NCBI RefSeq assembly: GCF_013343715.1
Contig: NZ_JABUNR010000004.1
Coordinates: forward strand, 62,001 to 126,000
Direction of reading: 5' to 3'
Origin: Mesobacillus harenae
GTDB taxonomy: Bacteria > Bacillota > Bacilli > Bacillales > Cytobacillaceae
Length of the DNA stretch: 64,000 bases
Shown one piece after another: positions 54,675-64,000 of the stretch; position 1 is the stretch's first letter, and the number at the start of each line of letters is the position of its first letter. The notes under the pieces are model-generated. The model had not been told where the DNA came from. It worked only from the letters and a program-made list of their open reading frames with translations, and searched no databases. The position numbers and the translations under genes were made by a program.

Positions 54675-55886
54675 CTAAGCTTTGGCAGGATCAAAGCTTT
54701 TTGTCTCATCGGACTGAAAGGCATGGTAATTTAGTGCAGCTGTTCCTAGTGTCTTAGCTGCGATTAGCATGGCATTCTCATCAATATCAAATTTCGGGTG
54801 ATGGTGAGGGTATGCAATAGGCGTATTAAGCGGCTTAGCCCCTGTAAAGAAAAACGTGCCTTTCACCCGCTGAAGATAGTGAGCGAAATCTTCACCGCCC
54901 ATTTGAGGTTCTGATTCTTCAATAAGATTAACCTCTGGAACCAGGTCCGCGGCTGCTGCAAGGAATTCAGTTTCGGCCTGATGGTTTACAACTGCTGGAT
55001 ATCCTCTGTCAAAAACATAATCATAAGAACAGTCTGCACTATAACAGGTACCTTTGATAACTCGCTCAATTTCTTTTTCGATAAAGGTTCTGGTTTCTTC
55101 ATTGAAGGTTCGGACTGTTCCGACTAATTTCGCTTTATCTGCGATTACATTAAAAGCATTTTCTGCAACGAAAGATCCTACTGTTACTACGGCTGAATCT
55201 ACAGGATTAACTCTGCGGCTAACAATTTGCTGAAGAGCGATAACAAGTTGAGAGGCTGTGACAATAGAATCCTTCGTTTTGTGCGGTTGAGCACCGTGTC
55301 CTCCCTGACCCTGTATGGATACCTCGAATCGGTCTGCTGCAGCCATAAAAGGACCTGTTCGATATTGTATAACACCAGTTGGGACACTGGCCCACAAATG
55401 AGTTCCGAAGATTACATCCACGCCCTCAAGGCAGCCGTCTTTTATCATCGATATCGCACCGCCCGGCGCGTATTCTTCTGCATGCTGATGAATCATCACA
55501 TATGTACCGGCAAGTTCATCTTTTAGCTCGTTAAGAGTTTTTGCAAGGACAAGTAGTGTTGCAGTATGGCCATCATGACCGCAAGCATGCATAACTCCTG
55601 GTACTAGCGATTTATACGGAACATCTTTTTCATCCTGTATAGGAAGAGCATCAAAATCTGCCCTTAAAGCAACTGTTTTACCGGGCTTATTTCCCCGGAT
55701 CCGGGCTACCACTCCATTTCCGCCTACTCCGCCTGTTACTTCAATCCCAAGCTTTTCATAATAAGCTTTGATATAGTTTGCCGTGTTTACTTCTTTAAAT
55801 GATATCTCTGGATGCTGATGCAGATATCGTCTAATCTCCACCATTTCCTCATAATAGCTTTCAAGCTTGCTGAATAAGTGTTCCAC
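54675..55886 (-). CDS. yhaA: M20-family amidohydrolase YhaA
   Basis: A 403-residue zinc peptidase/aminoacylase-like amidohydrolase. Metal motifs HACGHDGHTA and HQHAEEYAPGGA are intact, and the C-terminal GGEDFAHYLQ holds a further metal ligand. Likely removes an N-acyl group from an amino acid or related compound; substrate unknown. GAAAGGGAGGATATA supports the ATG. Position next to ecsC matches B. subtilis. Confidence 0.93.
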   Translation of the reverse strand: MEHLFSKLESYYEEMVEIRRYLHQHPEISFKEVNTANYIKAYYEKLGIEVTGGVGGNGVVARIRGNKPGKTVALRADFDALPIQDEKDVPYKSLVPGVMHACGHDGHTATLLVLAKTLNELKDELAGTYVMIHQHAEEYAPGGAISMIKDGCLEGVDVIFGTHLWASVPTGVIQYRTGPFMAAADRFEVSIQGQGGHGAQPHKTKDSIVTASQLVIALQQIVSRRVNPVDSAVVTVGSFVAENAFNVIADKAKLVGTVRTFNEETRTFIEKEIERVIKGTCYSADCSYDYVFDRGYPAVVNHQAETEFLAAAADLVPEVNLIEESEPQMGGEDFAHYLQRVKGTFFFTGAKPLNTPIAYPHHHPKFDIDENAMLIAAKTLGTAALNYHAFQSDETKSFDPAKA

Positions 55887-56019
55887 TATATCCTCCCTTT
55901 CGGTCTGCCTGACGTTTTAGTCCTCCAATTATATCATTCCTGTAAGGCTAAATAGCAGTATTTTGTGAGTATTTTTACTATTATAATAATATTCTGAGGA
56001 GTTAGGATAAATACAAAGG

Positions 56020-56679
56020 TTGGGTGTAAATGAAAAAAATAGAACCTTAATATTATGGCTGGCAGCAGCAATAATTTTATATTTTACCTACATGGTAAAA
56101 CTAAAAGGGAACCAGGGGACTTTAGGGTTTGATGAAGTAATTACTCCATTTATTTTACAGCTCACAAACCATGCGGTAGAGGATTTTTTATCTGTCTTTG
56201 AAGCTGTTGCTTCTAAACTTGGGATTGTGGCTATAGCCGGTACAGTAGTGTTTTGGCTATGGAGGAGGAAAAGAGATTATAAGGGAATCATCATTTTCTT
56301 GGTGGCTGTTGGAGGAGGATATGGTCTAAATACATTTTTGAAACTATATTATGGACGTCTGCGGCCGGGGCTGGATATATGGATAGATTCAGATTCATTT
56401 GGATTTCCAAGTGGGCATGCAATGGTTGGAACAGTTCTTTATACATTTACGGCCTATTTTATCATTCAGAGTTATCGAGAAGCTGTTTGGACAAGAAGAA
56501 TAGTCCCCTGTTCTGCTGCGCTTTTAATTGTTTTGACCGGACTTAGCAGAGTGGCTGCTGGGGCACATTATCCATCAGATGTAATAACAGGGTTCGCCTA
56601 TGGCATCAAAATTTATGAAATTGGTAATCCGCGAATGATAAAAACCGCTTCTGAGAAGGGAATCCGAATAGGAACGTGA
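56020..56679 (+). CDS. PAP2-family membrane phosphatase
   Basis: A 219-residue lipid-phosphatase-like membrane protein. Catalytic motifs are complete: KLYYGRLRP, PSGHAM and SRVAAGAHYPSD. Likely acts on undecaprenyl or phosphatidic phosphate. The 5' end is odd: the in-frame start is a TTG with AAAGG too close, while an ATG at 56031 followed by seven A residues is out of frame by one and would give MKKNRTLILWL if one A were absent. A sequence error or frameshift in the A run is possible. Confidence 0.85.
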   Translation: MGVNEKNRTLILWLAAAIILYFTYMVKLKGNQGTLGFDEVITPFILQLTNHAVEDFLSVFEAVASKLGIVAIAGTVVFWLWRRKRDYKGIIIFLVAVGGGYGLNTFLKLYYGRLRPGLDIWIDSDSFGFPSGHAMVGTVLYTFTAYFIIQSYREAVWTRRIVPCSAALLIVLTGLSRVAAGAHYPSDVITGFAYGIKIYEIGNPRMIKTASEKGIRIGT

Positions 56680-56706
56680 CTGAAATACAGCTGCATACTT
56701 AAAAGA

Positions 56707-56745
56707 AACAGCCCTTCCCAGTTTGGAGCAGGACTGTTCGGGGCT
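56707..56745. terminator. Probable terminator between convergent genes
   Basis: AACAGCCC pairs with GGGGCTGTT; leftward, it is followed by TTTCTTTTAA, serving hmoB. The gap 56680-56934 holds no other gene. Confidence 0.6.
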
Positions 56746-56934
56746 GTTCAAGTATAGTTTTCGATTTCTTAATTTAGGATTTTTACTTAGCTAAATGGCC
56801 AATGCTTTTAACCAAATTGGAAGCCATCAATAGAAAGCCAGTGGCTTTCTGGAGTTTCTTAGCAGCTTGGCTATATAATAATCCGCAGGAGGTAAGCTAT
56901 TGCATGAGATTGGATTTCTTCTTCGGTGTGAATG

Positions 56935-57447
56935 TTATTCCTGATTTTCTTCTGCTATATAGTATTCTGCCGAATAAGGAGCTTCAGAAAAAATTGTGCT
57001 GGATTTTTTGCCTGGAGCTTCAGAAAACATCTTTTGAGTGCTTTCGAAAGAAGCTGAGTTTTTCCAGTCTTCAAAGCTTTTTGCATTCTCCCAAGCTGTA
57101 AGGACAATATAAGTGTCAGAACCAATGGGGCGCAGGAGCCGGAATGCAACAAAACCCGGCTGTTTCTCAATTAGACGCGGACGATTTTTATATTGATATT
57201 CAAACACTGGCCTGCCTTCGTCTGTAACTGGAATATTATTAAATACTATAAAACTGGCAGTATCCCATGACCCAGAGCTATCTAATACTTCATATTTTCG
57301 GGGAGCCTGAAAAACAGTCTTTCCAATGGTTTCATGGAGTATCAATGTGTTTGTGGAGTTTGACATTAACAGCATATTTTCATTAGGGAACTTTTTCTTT
57401 AAATTACTTAGAAACTGCAGCGTTCCGGTTGTTATAAATGTTTTCAT
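56935..57447 (-). CDS. hmoB: Haem-degrading monooxygenase HmoB
   Basis: A 170-residue protein of the antibiotic-biosynthesis monooxygenase fold (about 65-160: FIVFNNIPVTDEGRPVFEYQYKNRP, then PGFVAFRLLRP and TAWENAKSFEDWKNS, in order). The N-terminal part is the extra domain found in HmoB of B. subtilis (YhgC). Degrades haem to release iron. In B. subtilis it also sits close to hemEHY. TTAGAGGAGATTC supports the ATG. Confidence 0.9.
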   Translation of the reverse strand: MKTFITTGTLQFLSNLKKKFPNENMLLMSNSTNTLILHETIGKTVFQAPRKYEVLDSSGSWDTASFIVFNNIPVTDEGRPVFEYQYKNRPRLIEKQPGFVAFRLLRPIGSDTYIVLTAWENAKSFEDWKNSASFESTQKMFSEAPGKKSSTIFSEAPYSAEYYIAEENQE

Positions 57448-57819
57448 ATGAATCTCCTCTAATAAGTATTTTTTAGATCATGTTTTACTAAGCCAAATTA
57501 TCAAAAACAATCTTCCTATATAGTCATTTGAATCTGCCGCATAAAAACGTCAATTTATTGACATTTGATACTGGTAACTAGGAATAAAGGGAGTAAAGGG
57601 ATATAGTGTATATAGCCAAGTTGGGATTTCACAACTGCTCCCAAAGCTGAAGCTGACGGATCTCTATTCTATCCGTCCGGCGGCAATTAATTATACTTCA
57701 ATCACTTTACTTGTTTTTAAAAAGACAGATGAGTGAAAAAAAGGATTAACTGTTTTTTAATTTATTCCTCTTATATTACAATGATAAACAGAGAAGTCAT
57801 GAAAGGTGGAAAATTTTTA
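57448..57819. other. Gap upstream of hemE
   Basis: No gene. B. subtilis has pbpF near this point; it is absent here. A GACGGAT/ATCCGTC hairpin at about 57655-57680 lacks a T run. The hemE frame extends into this gap but without a ribosome site. Confidence 0.4.
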
Positions 57820-58866
57820 ATGAGCAAAATAATTAACAACACATTTTTAAAGGCTGCTAGAGGAGAACAAACGGATCATGTTCCTGTTTGGTACATGAGG
57901 CAGGCAGGGCGTTCTCAGCCTGAATATAGAGCAATAAAAGAAAAATACTCTCTATTTGAAATAACGCACCAGCCGGAACTTTGTGCCTATGTAACCAGGC
58001 TCCCTGTTGAACAATATAACGTAGATGCAGCTGTTCTGTATAAGGATATTATGACACCGCTGCCCGCAATTGGTATTGATGTTGAAATCAAATCAGGAAT
58101 CGGCCCGGTGATCGCTAATCCAATTAAGTCCTTGTCAGATGTAGAAAAACTCGGGAAAATTAATCCCGAAAGTGATGTGCCATATGTTCTTGACACAATT
58201 AGGTTATTGACCCAAGAGCAGCTTTCTGTTCCGCTAATCGGTTTTGGGGGAGCCCCGTTTACACTAGCTAGCTATATGATTGAAGGTGGTCCTTCGAAAA
58301 ACTATAACAAAACTAAAGCTTTCATGTACTCTCAGCCAGAAGCTTGGTTTGCTTTAATGGACAAGCTTGCGGATATGACAATCACTTATGTGAAATCACA
58401 AATTAAAGCAGGCGCGAGAGCTATCCAAATTTTTGATTCTTGGGTAGGAGCACTTAATGTTACTGATTACCGCCATTATATTAAACCTGTAATGCACAGG
58501 ATTTTCACTTCACTTAGAGAAGAAAACGTGCCTTTAATTATGTTTGGTGTCGGAGCGAGCCACCTTTCCCGCGAATGGCATGATCTTCCTCTTGATGTAG
58601 TGGGGCTTGATTGGAGGCTTTCAATAAAAGAAGCGCGCCAAATGGGTATGACTAAAACTTTACAAGGGAATTTGGATCCTTCCATATTATTGTCTCCATG
58701 GAAAGTGATTGAGGAGAGGACCAAAGCAATACTCGATCAGGGAATGGAAGCTCCAGGCTATATTTTTAATCTTGGCCATGGTGTTTTCCCTGAGGTAAAC
58801 CCTGAAACATTGAAAAGATTAACTTCATTTGTTCATGAATATTCTAGTGCTAAAATCGGTAAATAA
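57820..58866 (+). CDS. hemE: Uroporphyrinogen decarboxylase
   Basis: A 348-residue cytosolic enzyme that removes four carboxyl groups from uroporphyrinogen III to give coproporphyrinogen [19 protein letters not shown] carries the substrate-binding arginine, and [20 protein letters not shown] and [15 protein letters not shown] are family signatures. ATG 57820 follows GAAAGGTGG; an upstream GTG 29 codons earlier is rejected. First gene of hemEHY. Confidence 0.97.
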   Translation: MSKIINNTFLKAARGEQTDHVPVWYMRQAGRSQPEYRAIKEKYSLFEITHQPELCAYVTRLPVEQYNVDAAVLYKDIMTPLPAIGIDVEIKSGIGPVIANPIKSLSDVEKLGKINPESDVPYVLDTIRLLTQEQLSVPLIGFGGAPFTLASYMIEGGPSKNYNKTKAFMYSQPEAWFALMDKLADMTITYVKSQIKAGARAIQIFDSWVGALNVTDYRHYIKPVMHRIFTSLREENVPLIMFGVGASHLSREWHDLPLDVVGLDWRLSIKEARQMGMTKTLQGNLDPSILLSPWKVIEERTKAILDQGMEAPGYIFNLGHGVFPEVNPETLKRLTSFVHEYSSAKIGK

Positions 58867-58940
58867 CCTCTTTTTTATTGGTAAGTTTAAAGGTTTTTTG
58901 GCAAAATAAATGCTTAGGAATAAAAAAAGAGGTGTAATCA

Positions 58941-59879
58941 ATGGCAAAGAAAAAACTAGGATTGCTTGTAATGGCATATGGCACTCCATACAAGGAAGAA
59001 GACATCGAACGTTATTATACCCATATTCGCCATGGCCGTAAGCCGACTGAAGAAATGCTAACAGATCTAAAGGACCGGTATGAGGCAATTGGGGGCATTT
59101 CTCCATTAGCCGAAATTACAATGGAACAGGGCAAGAAGCTCGAGCAACATTTAAACAAGGTCCAAGACGATTATGAATTTAAAATGTATCTCGGTTTAAA
59201 ACACATAGAACCGTTTGTTGAGGATGCAGTAAAACAAATGTACGATGATGGAATTGAAAAGGCCATCAGCATTGTTCTTGCACCACACTTTTCAACATTC
59301 AGTGTTAAATCTTATATCGGCCGGGCCAAGGAAGAAGCTGAAACCCTGGGTGGTCCTGAGATCCATTCAATTGAGAGCTGGTACAGAGAACCGAAGTTTA
59401 TTCGCTACTGGGCAGACAGGGTCAGAGAGACATTTGAAAGTATGACAGGCGAGGATAGAGAAAGTGCTGTGATGATTGTTTCAGCGCACAGCCTCCCGGA
59501 AAAAATTCTCAAATCAGGAGACCCATACCCTCATCAATTACAAGAAACTGCTGATCTTATTGCCGAGATGGCAGGAGTTAAGAATTATGAGATTGGCTGG
59601 CAAAGTGCTGGTAATACACCTGAACCTTGGCTGGGACCGGATGTTCAAGATTTAACACGTGAATTGTATAATCAGCATGGTTACAAGGCTTTTGTCTATA
59701 TACCAGTCGGATTTGTAGCCGACCATTTAGAAGTACTTTATGATAATGATTATGAATGCAAAATTGTTACTGATGAGGTGGGTGCTAGCTATTACAGACC
59801 ACCTATGCCAAACGCCCAGCCAGAATTTATTGATTCGATGGCCACTGTCGTTTTAAATAAGCTATCTGAATCAATCTAA
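58941..59879 (+). CDS. hemH: Coproporphyrin III ferrochelatase
   Basis: A 312-residue type of ferrochelatase (CpfC) that inserts iron into coproporphyrin III. Catalytic histidine in [11 protein letters not shown] and the acidic pathway in [18 protein letters not shown] are present. Opens [29 protein letters not shown], in order. AAAGAGGTG supports the ATG. In low-GC Gram-positives this works in the coproporphyrin-dependent route, after HemY. Confidence 0.97.
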   Translation: MAKKKLGLLVMAYGTPYKEEDIERYYTHIRHGRKPTEEMLTDLKDRYEAIGGISPLAEITMEQGKKLEQHLNKVQDDYEFKMYLGLKHIEPFVEDAVKQMYDDGIEKAISIVLAPHFSTFSVKSYIGRAKEEAETLGGPEIHSIESWYREPKFIRYWADRVRETFESMTGEDRESAVMIVSAHSLPEKILKSGDPYPHQLQETADLIAEMAGVKNYEIGWQSAGNTPEPWLGPDVQDLTRELYNQHGYKAFVYIPVGFVADHLEVLYDNDYECKIVTDEVGASYYRPPMPNAQPEFIDSMATVVLNKLSESI

Positions 59880-59907
59880 CAATCTTTAGAAAAGTAGGCG
59901 ATTAATC

Positions 59908-61335
59908 GTGGTAGATGAAAAACAAAAGGTTGTTATTGTTGGGGGAGGAATAACGGGACTTGCTGCAGCATACTACCTCCAAAAACACGCCCGCGATAAT
60001 CAGCTGCCGCTTGAGGTGAGATTGATTGAAGCTTCCCATCGCCTTGGGGGTAAAATGCAGACGGTTGTAAAGGATGGCTTTGTCATTGAAAGAGGCCCTG
60101 ATTCTTTTTTAGAACGAAAGGAAAGTGCCGCACGTCTTGCTAAAGAAGTAGGGCTTGGAGATAAGCTTGTTAATAATGGAACAGGGAAATCCTATGTTCT
60201 CGTTAAAGACCGTTTACATCCTATGCCTGGGGGATCAGTAATGGGAATTCCTACTGAAATTCGCCCCTTTATATCAACTGCCCTATTCTCGTGGCCAGGT
60301 AAGTTTAGAGCTGCGGCAGACTTTGTTATGCCGCCTTCTAAGGAAGAAAATGATCAGTCTCTGGGTTCGTTTTTTCGGCGCAGGCTTGGAGATGAGGTTG
60401 TTGAAAATTTAATCGAACCTCTGTTATCAGGTATTTATGCAGGTGATATTGACAACTTAAGCCTGATGGCGACATTTCCGCAATTTTTTGAAGTGGAACA
60501 GAAGCATGGCAGCCTGATTCGTGGGATGAAGAAAGGGACACCTGTGCAAAAGAAACCTGTTAAGGCTGGGACATCACAGCGAAAAGGCATATTCTTGACT
60601 GTAACAACAGGTTTGCAGTCCTTTGTTGAAGCGATCGAAGCTAAACTTGAACCTGGGACTGTGCTTAAAGGTGTAAGAGTTGATAGAGTTGCGAAAGAAG
60701 AGGCTGGATACAAACTAAGGCTAAGTGATGGGACATTTGATAAAGCTGACGCTATACTCGTTTCAGCCCCGCATGAATCTGCGCTCAATATGTTTTCTGA
60801 TAATGAAAATATATTTGAGGAATTCATCAATATGCCATCAACCTCTGTTGCTACTGTTGCCTTGGCTTTTCCAGAAGAAGCTGTTAAACAGGATATTGAC
60901 GGTACTGGGTTTGTTGTTTCACGTAATAGTGATTATTCTATTACAGCCTGTACCTGGGTTCATAAAAAATGGCCGCATTCCACTCCTAAGGGGAAAGTCC
61001 TTCTGCGCTGTTATGTAGGAAGAGCAGGAGACGAAGCAGTTGTGGATCTTTCTGACGAAGAAATTATAAAGACCGTTATGGATGATTTGAAAAAGACGAT
61101 GGACATATCAGCAGAACCAGAGTTTTCAGTAATTTCCCGCTGGAAGGATTCTATGCCTCAATACACAGTGGGACATAAAGACAGGGTGGACAGATTAAAA
61201 AAATCCCTAAAGCAGGAATTGCCGGGTGTTTTTGTAGGCGGAAGTTCCTTTGAGGGGCTTGGCTTACCTGATTGTATCGATCAAGGGGAAGCCGCGGTAG
61301 AGGCTATTCTGACTTATCTCAAGCTTAAAAAATGA
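59908..61335 (+). CDS. hemY: Coproporphyrinogen III oxidase (CgoX type)
   Basis: A 475-residue FAD enzyme oxidising coproporphyrinogen III to coproporphyrin III in the Gram-positive haem route. FAD-binding GGGITGLAAAYYLQ near the start, ERGPDSFLERK, and the C-terminal GLGLPDCIDQGEAAVE fit. GTG start 28 bases after hemH, with TAGGCGA as a weak ribosome site. Historically called protoporphyrinogen oxidase. Confidence 0.96.
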   Translation: MVDEKQKVVIVGGGITGLAAAYYLQKHARDNQLPLEVRLIEASHRLGGKMQTVVKDGFVIERGPDSFLERKESAARLAKEVGLGDKLVNNGTGKSYVLVKDRLHPMPGGSVMGIPTEIRPFISTALFSWPGKFRAAADFVMPPSKEENDQSLGSFFRRRLGDEVVENLIEPLLSGIYAGDIDNLSLMATFPQFFEVEQKHGSLIRGMKKGTPVQKKPVKAGTSQRKGIFLTVTTGLQSFVEAIEAKLEPGTVLKGVRVDRVAKEEAGYKLRLSDGTFDKADAILVSAPHESALNMFSDNENIFEEFINMPSTSVATVALAFPEEAVKQDIDGTGFVVSRNSDYSITACTWVHKKWPHSTPKGKVLLRCYVGRAGDEAVVDLSDEEIIKTVMDDLKKTMDISAEPEFSVISRWKDSMPQYTVGHKDRVDRLKKSLKQELPGVFVGGSSFEGLGLPDCIDQGEAAVEAILTYLKLKK

Positions 61336-61380
61336 TAGCTTGCCATTCACAAAAAATACTCTCCTGAAATAAAAGAACAC

Positions 61381-61420
61381 AAAAAGGGCCAGCCACTTTT
61401 TATAAGGGCTGGCTTTATAT
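61381..61420. terminator. Terminator after hemY
   Basis: GCCAGCC pairs with GGCTGGC; A and T runs flank the stem on both sides. Confidence 0.75.
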
Positions 61421-61508
61421 TGCAGCTTAAAGCTGCGGGGAAGGGAATGGAACACAAGTTAAGTTAATGCACCGGCCGTAGGGCCAGCAAGTTAATAGGT
61501 TAGCAGAT

Positions 61509-61643
61509 TTACAGCCTGGTAACATCGAGACAGCTGTCACATTTGTTTCCATAGCATTCATGCTGCTCGGCAATCTGTTCTCCACACTCTGCACAGTTTT
61601 TAGGCGGTAAGTTTTTGTAGAAATCCAAGATATTTTCAAGCAT
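61509..61643 (-). CDS. yhfH: YhfH-type zinc-ribbon micro-protein
   Basis: A 44-residue ORF: MLENILDFYKNLPPKNCAEC, then EQHECYGNKCDSC and a short tail. Two CxxC/CxxxxC pairs form a zinc-ribbon-like site. Sequence and position next to yhfI match YhfH of Bacillus. TGGAGGTT lies before the ATG. Function unknown. The promoter carries a notable dyad (61669-61710). Confidence 0.85.
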   Translation of the reverse strand: MLENILDFYKNLPPKNCAECGEQIAEQHECYGNKCDSCLDVTRL

Positions 61644-61668
61644 TCTGATAACCTCCAATTAAATAGTT

Positions 61669-61726
61669 GTTATAATACAAATATTTTTATTAATTGTATT
61701 GTATTATAACAGATCACCCTTGTCAA
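61669..61726 (-). promoter_or_regulatory. yhfH promoter with operator-like dyad
   Basis: Read leftward: TTGACA (61726-61721), 17-bp spacer, TACAAT (61703-61698). A perfect 12-bp inverted repeat, GTTATAATACAA (61669-61680) and TTGTATTATAAC (61699-61710) with 18 bp between, has one arm across the -10 region and the other just past the start point. This is a plausible repressor site. Confidence 0.65.
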
Positions 61727-61923
61727 TAAATGTTTTAATACAATTTTCAAAAAAATGAACTGTACTGATACAGCTTGCCCGAAGTATAATTTTTTTGTTT
61801 CTTTAATAGTCCTAAAGTATCTTAAGGTCAAAGATTAAAAAAACAACGAGCTAACTCTCATGATGAGGATTTCTGCTAATAATAAGGTATAGTAAAAGGT
61901 AAATATTCAAAGGAGGCAGACTA

Positions 61924-62658
61924 ATGAAGTTAACAGTTATTGGCTGCTGGGGCGGCTATCCGAAAAAAAATGAGGCAAGTACAGGGTACTTACTGGAGGC
62001 AGGCGATTTTAAATTGCTGATAGATTGTGGCAGTGGTGTACTTTCCAAGCTGCAAAACTTCGTCTCTCCTGAAAAGTTAAATGCAGTTATTCTTTCGCAT
62101 TACCACCCTGACCACATTGCTGATATTGGAGTTCTGCAGCATGCCCGACTGATACAGGGATTTTTAAAGGGCCAGCCAGATACACTACCAATATATGCGC
62201 ATTACGCAAATCAGTCTGAATTTAAAAAACTTACATATAAGGATATTACAAAAGGGGTCGCCTATCAGCCGGAGAATACGATCAATATTGGACCTTTTAC
62301 AATTCGGTTTCTACTCACCAATCACCCAGTCCCATGCTATGCAATGAGAATTGAGACGGGCGGGAGTTCAATTGTATATACAGGAGACACCGCATATAAA
62401 AAGGAATTCATTTCTTTCGCAAAGGATACAGACATTTTACTAAGTGAGTGCAATTTTTATGCGCATCAGGATGGCAAAAATGCTGGTCATATGAATAGCA
62501 CTGATGCAGGAACCATAGCCCAATCAGCAAATGCAGGTAAATTAATACTCACACACCTTCCGCACTATGGGGATGTTCAGCAGCTTGCCCAAGAAGCTTC
62601 AAACCATTTTACCGGTGAGATTGTACTTGCCGAGGAAGGTTTAACAGTTACATTGTAA
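61924..62658 (+). CDS. yhfI: Metallo-beta-lactamase-fold hydrolase YhfI
   Basis: A 244-residue MBL-fold metal hydrolase of the RNase Z/YhfI type. Metal-binding LSHYHPDHIAD, the later NHPVPCYAMRIE, YTGDTAY and LTHLPHYG are present. Substrate unknown. AAAGGAGG lies before the ATG. lplJ follows after a 16-base gap, so both are likely co-transcribed. Confidence 0.92.
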   Translation: MKLTVIGCWGGYPKKNEASTGYLLEAGDFKLLIDCGSGVLSKLQNFVSPEKLNAVILSHYHPDHIADIGVLQHARLIQGFLKGQPDTLPIYAHYANQSEFKKLTYKDITKGVAYQPENTINIGPFTIRFLLTNHPVPCYAMRIETGGSSIVYTGDTAYKKEFISFAKDTDILLSECNFYAHQDGKNAGHMNSTDAGTIAQSANAGKLILTHLPHYGDVQQLAQEASNHFTGEIVLAEEGLTVTL

Positions 62659-62674
62659 ATTGGAGGGAATACAT

Positions 62675-63664
62675 ATGTTATTTATTGATAATAAAGGAAT
62701 AACCGACCCGCGGATCAATCTTGCTATTGAAGAGTATGTACTAAAAAATTTGGATATAAATGAAACCTATTTGCTCTTTTACATCAATGAGCCCTCGATT
62801 ATTATCGGGAAGAATCAAAATACGATTGAAGAAATTAACACAGAGTACGTAGAAGATAATGGCATACATGTAGTCCGCCGCCTTTCCGGTGGGGGCGCTG
62901 TTTATCATGATCTCGGCAACTTAAACTTTAGCTTTATCACCAAGGATGACGGAGAGAGCTTTCATAACTTTAGAAAGTTTACTGAACCTGTAGTAAAGGC
63001 ATTACATAAGCTTGGTGTACAGGCGGAGCTCAGCGGCCGAAATGATCTAGTTGCTGAGGGCAGAAAGATTTCCGGTAATGCACAATTTTCTACAAAAGGA
63101 AGAATGTTCAGCCACGGAACGCTTTTGTTCGACTCAGAAATAGAACATGTTGTGTCTGCGTTAAATGTAAAAAAGGATAAAATAGAATCAAAAGGGATTA
63201 AATCAATTCGAAGCAGAGTAGCCAACATTTCCGAGTTAATGGAAGAGGCCATTAGTATAGAAGATTTTCGGACTTTGCTGCTCAATAATATTTTTGAAAA
63301 TACCACTGAAATTCCAGAATATAAACTGACTGAACAGGATTGGAAGAACATTGAACAGCTTTCACAGGAGCGTTATAAAAACTGGAATTGGAACTATGGT
63401 AAATCACCAAAGTTTAACCTTCAGCATTCACACAGGTTTCCTGTCGGCCAAGTTGATGTAAGGCTCGATGTCACGAAAGGGATCATTGAAAACTGTAAAA
63501 TCTATGGTGACTTTTTTGGTGTTGGAGATGTGAAGGAAGTGGAGGATAGGTTAATTGGGGTTAACTATGAAAGATCTGAAATTGCGGAAGCTTTAAACGA
63601 TTTGGAAATGAAATATTATTTTGGAAATATAACCAAAGAGGATTTTATTAATTTAGTTTATTGA
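62675..63664 (+). CDS. lplJ: Lipoate-protein ligase LplJ
   Basis: A 329-residue enzyme that attaches free lipoate to dehydrogenase and glycine-cleavage proteins via lipoyl-AMP. RRLSGGGAVYHDLGNLNFSF is the adenylate-binding loop; GRNDLVAEGRKISGNAQ contains the catalytic lysine; the C-terminal accessory domain follows from about 245. ATG 62675 follows GGAGGGAATAC; a TTG five codons upstream is rejected. Confidence 0.95.
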   Translation: MLFIDNKGITDPRINLAIEEYVLKNLDINETYLLFYINEPSIIIGKNQNTIEEINTEYVEDNGIHVVRRLSGGGAVYHDLGNLNFSFITKDDGESFHNFRKFTEPVVKALHKLGVQAELSGRNDLVAEGRKISGNAQFSTKGRMFSHGTLLFDSEIEHVVSALNVKKDKIESKGIKSIRSRVANISELMEEAISIEDFRTLLLNNIFENTTEIPEYKLTEQDWKNIEQLSQERYKNWNWNYGKSPKFNLQHSHRFPVGQVDVRLDVTKGIIENCKIYGDFFGVGDVKEVEDRLIGVNYERSEIAEALNDLEMKYYFGNITKEDFINLVY

Positions 63665-63691
63665 ATGGCTCTGTTAAACTTGTATGCTGAG

Positions 63692-63826
63692 TTCCGCTGC
63701 AGATCTCGTTTTTTCGCGGAAGAGTCCAGGAGCATTCTAGGGATATACCGTCTAAGAGGTCTGTCCCGGACCCGCCTCCTGCAAGAGTCCGATGTCCTCC
63801 ACTCTAATCTATGCAGCCGCGGAATT
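63692..63826 (+). repeat. Degenerate family 2 repeat
   Basis: GTTCCGCTGCAGATCTCG at the left and TCCTGCAAGAGTC...TCCTCCACTCTAATCT at the right align with the intact family 2 copy; the middle is diverged. No gene is seen in 63665-64000. Confidence 0.5.
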
Positions 63827-63863
63827 AACTGTTAAGTAAATTAAAACTATGTCTATTAAATAT

Positions 63864-63897
63864 AAACACGGTGGCAACTGTCATCGTGTTTTTTTAA
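63864..63897 (+). terminator. Intrinsic terminator
   Basis: AAACACGGTG pairs with CATCGTGTTT (wobble included), followed by T residues; about 200 bases past lplJ. Confidence 0.75.
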
Positions 63898-64000
63898 TAT
63901 TAAAGAAAATTAGACAAATTTCTTGTATCATTAACTTTCTTTCAATATAATATATTTAGAATATTTTTGCGAGTCCCGCAACTGTATTTACGAGTCAAAG

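Noticed and set aside
57655..57680. Hairpin upstream of hemE as terminator or attenuator
   Set aside because: The stem is short and no T run follows.

Overview
The window reads as chromosome of a low-GC, endospore-forming Bacillaceae species (genus not resolved). Evidence: an alpha/beta small acid-soluble spore protein, YheC/YheD coat-associated ATP-grasp proteins, YhaL and YjcZ sporulation proteins, ScoC(Hpr), Ecs and PrsA, AGGAGG-type ribosome sites with frequent TTG/GTG starts, and a gene order from about 25 to 64 kb that closely follows the Bacillus subtilis yhe-yha-ecs-hem-yhf region.

Layout. 0-9 kb: a sporulation-type histidine kinase, a TPP riboswitch driving the thiamine transporter thiT, an XRE regulator, a universal stress protein, a MOSC protein and a class A penicillin-binding protein with a twelve-unit KKEEP tail. 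9-16.5 kb: an accessory island with interspersed palindromic repeats, a frameshifted tyrosine recombinase, an IS110-type element with a candidate bridge RNA, and a series of small leftward genes, most of them preceded by a copy of the same ~31 bp palindromic motif. 17-19 kb: a SigY-like ECF sigma operon with its likely autoregulated promoter. 19.7-25 kb: fumC, a spore protein gene whose leader contains a tRNA-like structure, msmX with a PucR-type regulator, and a CstR-type regulator. 25-33 kb: four tandem YheC/D-type ATP-grasp genes, yheE, yheB, yheA. 33-45 kb: yhaX, yhaR, the YhaQP ABC exporter, the YhaON Mre11/Rad50-like pair, yhaM, yhaL and prsA. 46-56 kb: yhaJ, yhaI, scoC, yhaH, trpP (with a TRAP-type NAG-repeat site over its ribosome site), serC, hit, ecsABC and yhaA. 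56-64 kb: a PAP2 phosphatase, hmoB, the coproporphyrin-dependent haem genes hemEHY, yhfH, yhfI and lplJ.

Functional themes: protein secretion and its control (ecsAB, prsA, scoC), haem synthesis and breakdown (hemEHY, hmoB), DNA/RNA processing (yhaO, yhaN, yhaM), and sporulation. The least conventional signals are the 62-nt anticodon-arm-deficient tRNA-like element ahead of the spore protein gene (21505-21566), the motif-punctuated gene series next to a recombinase (10.5-15.6 kb), the four-copy YheC/D expansion, and nested repeat insertions. All functional statements come from reading the sequence and recalled family knowledge; no searches were run.
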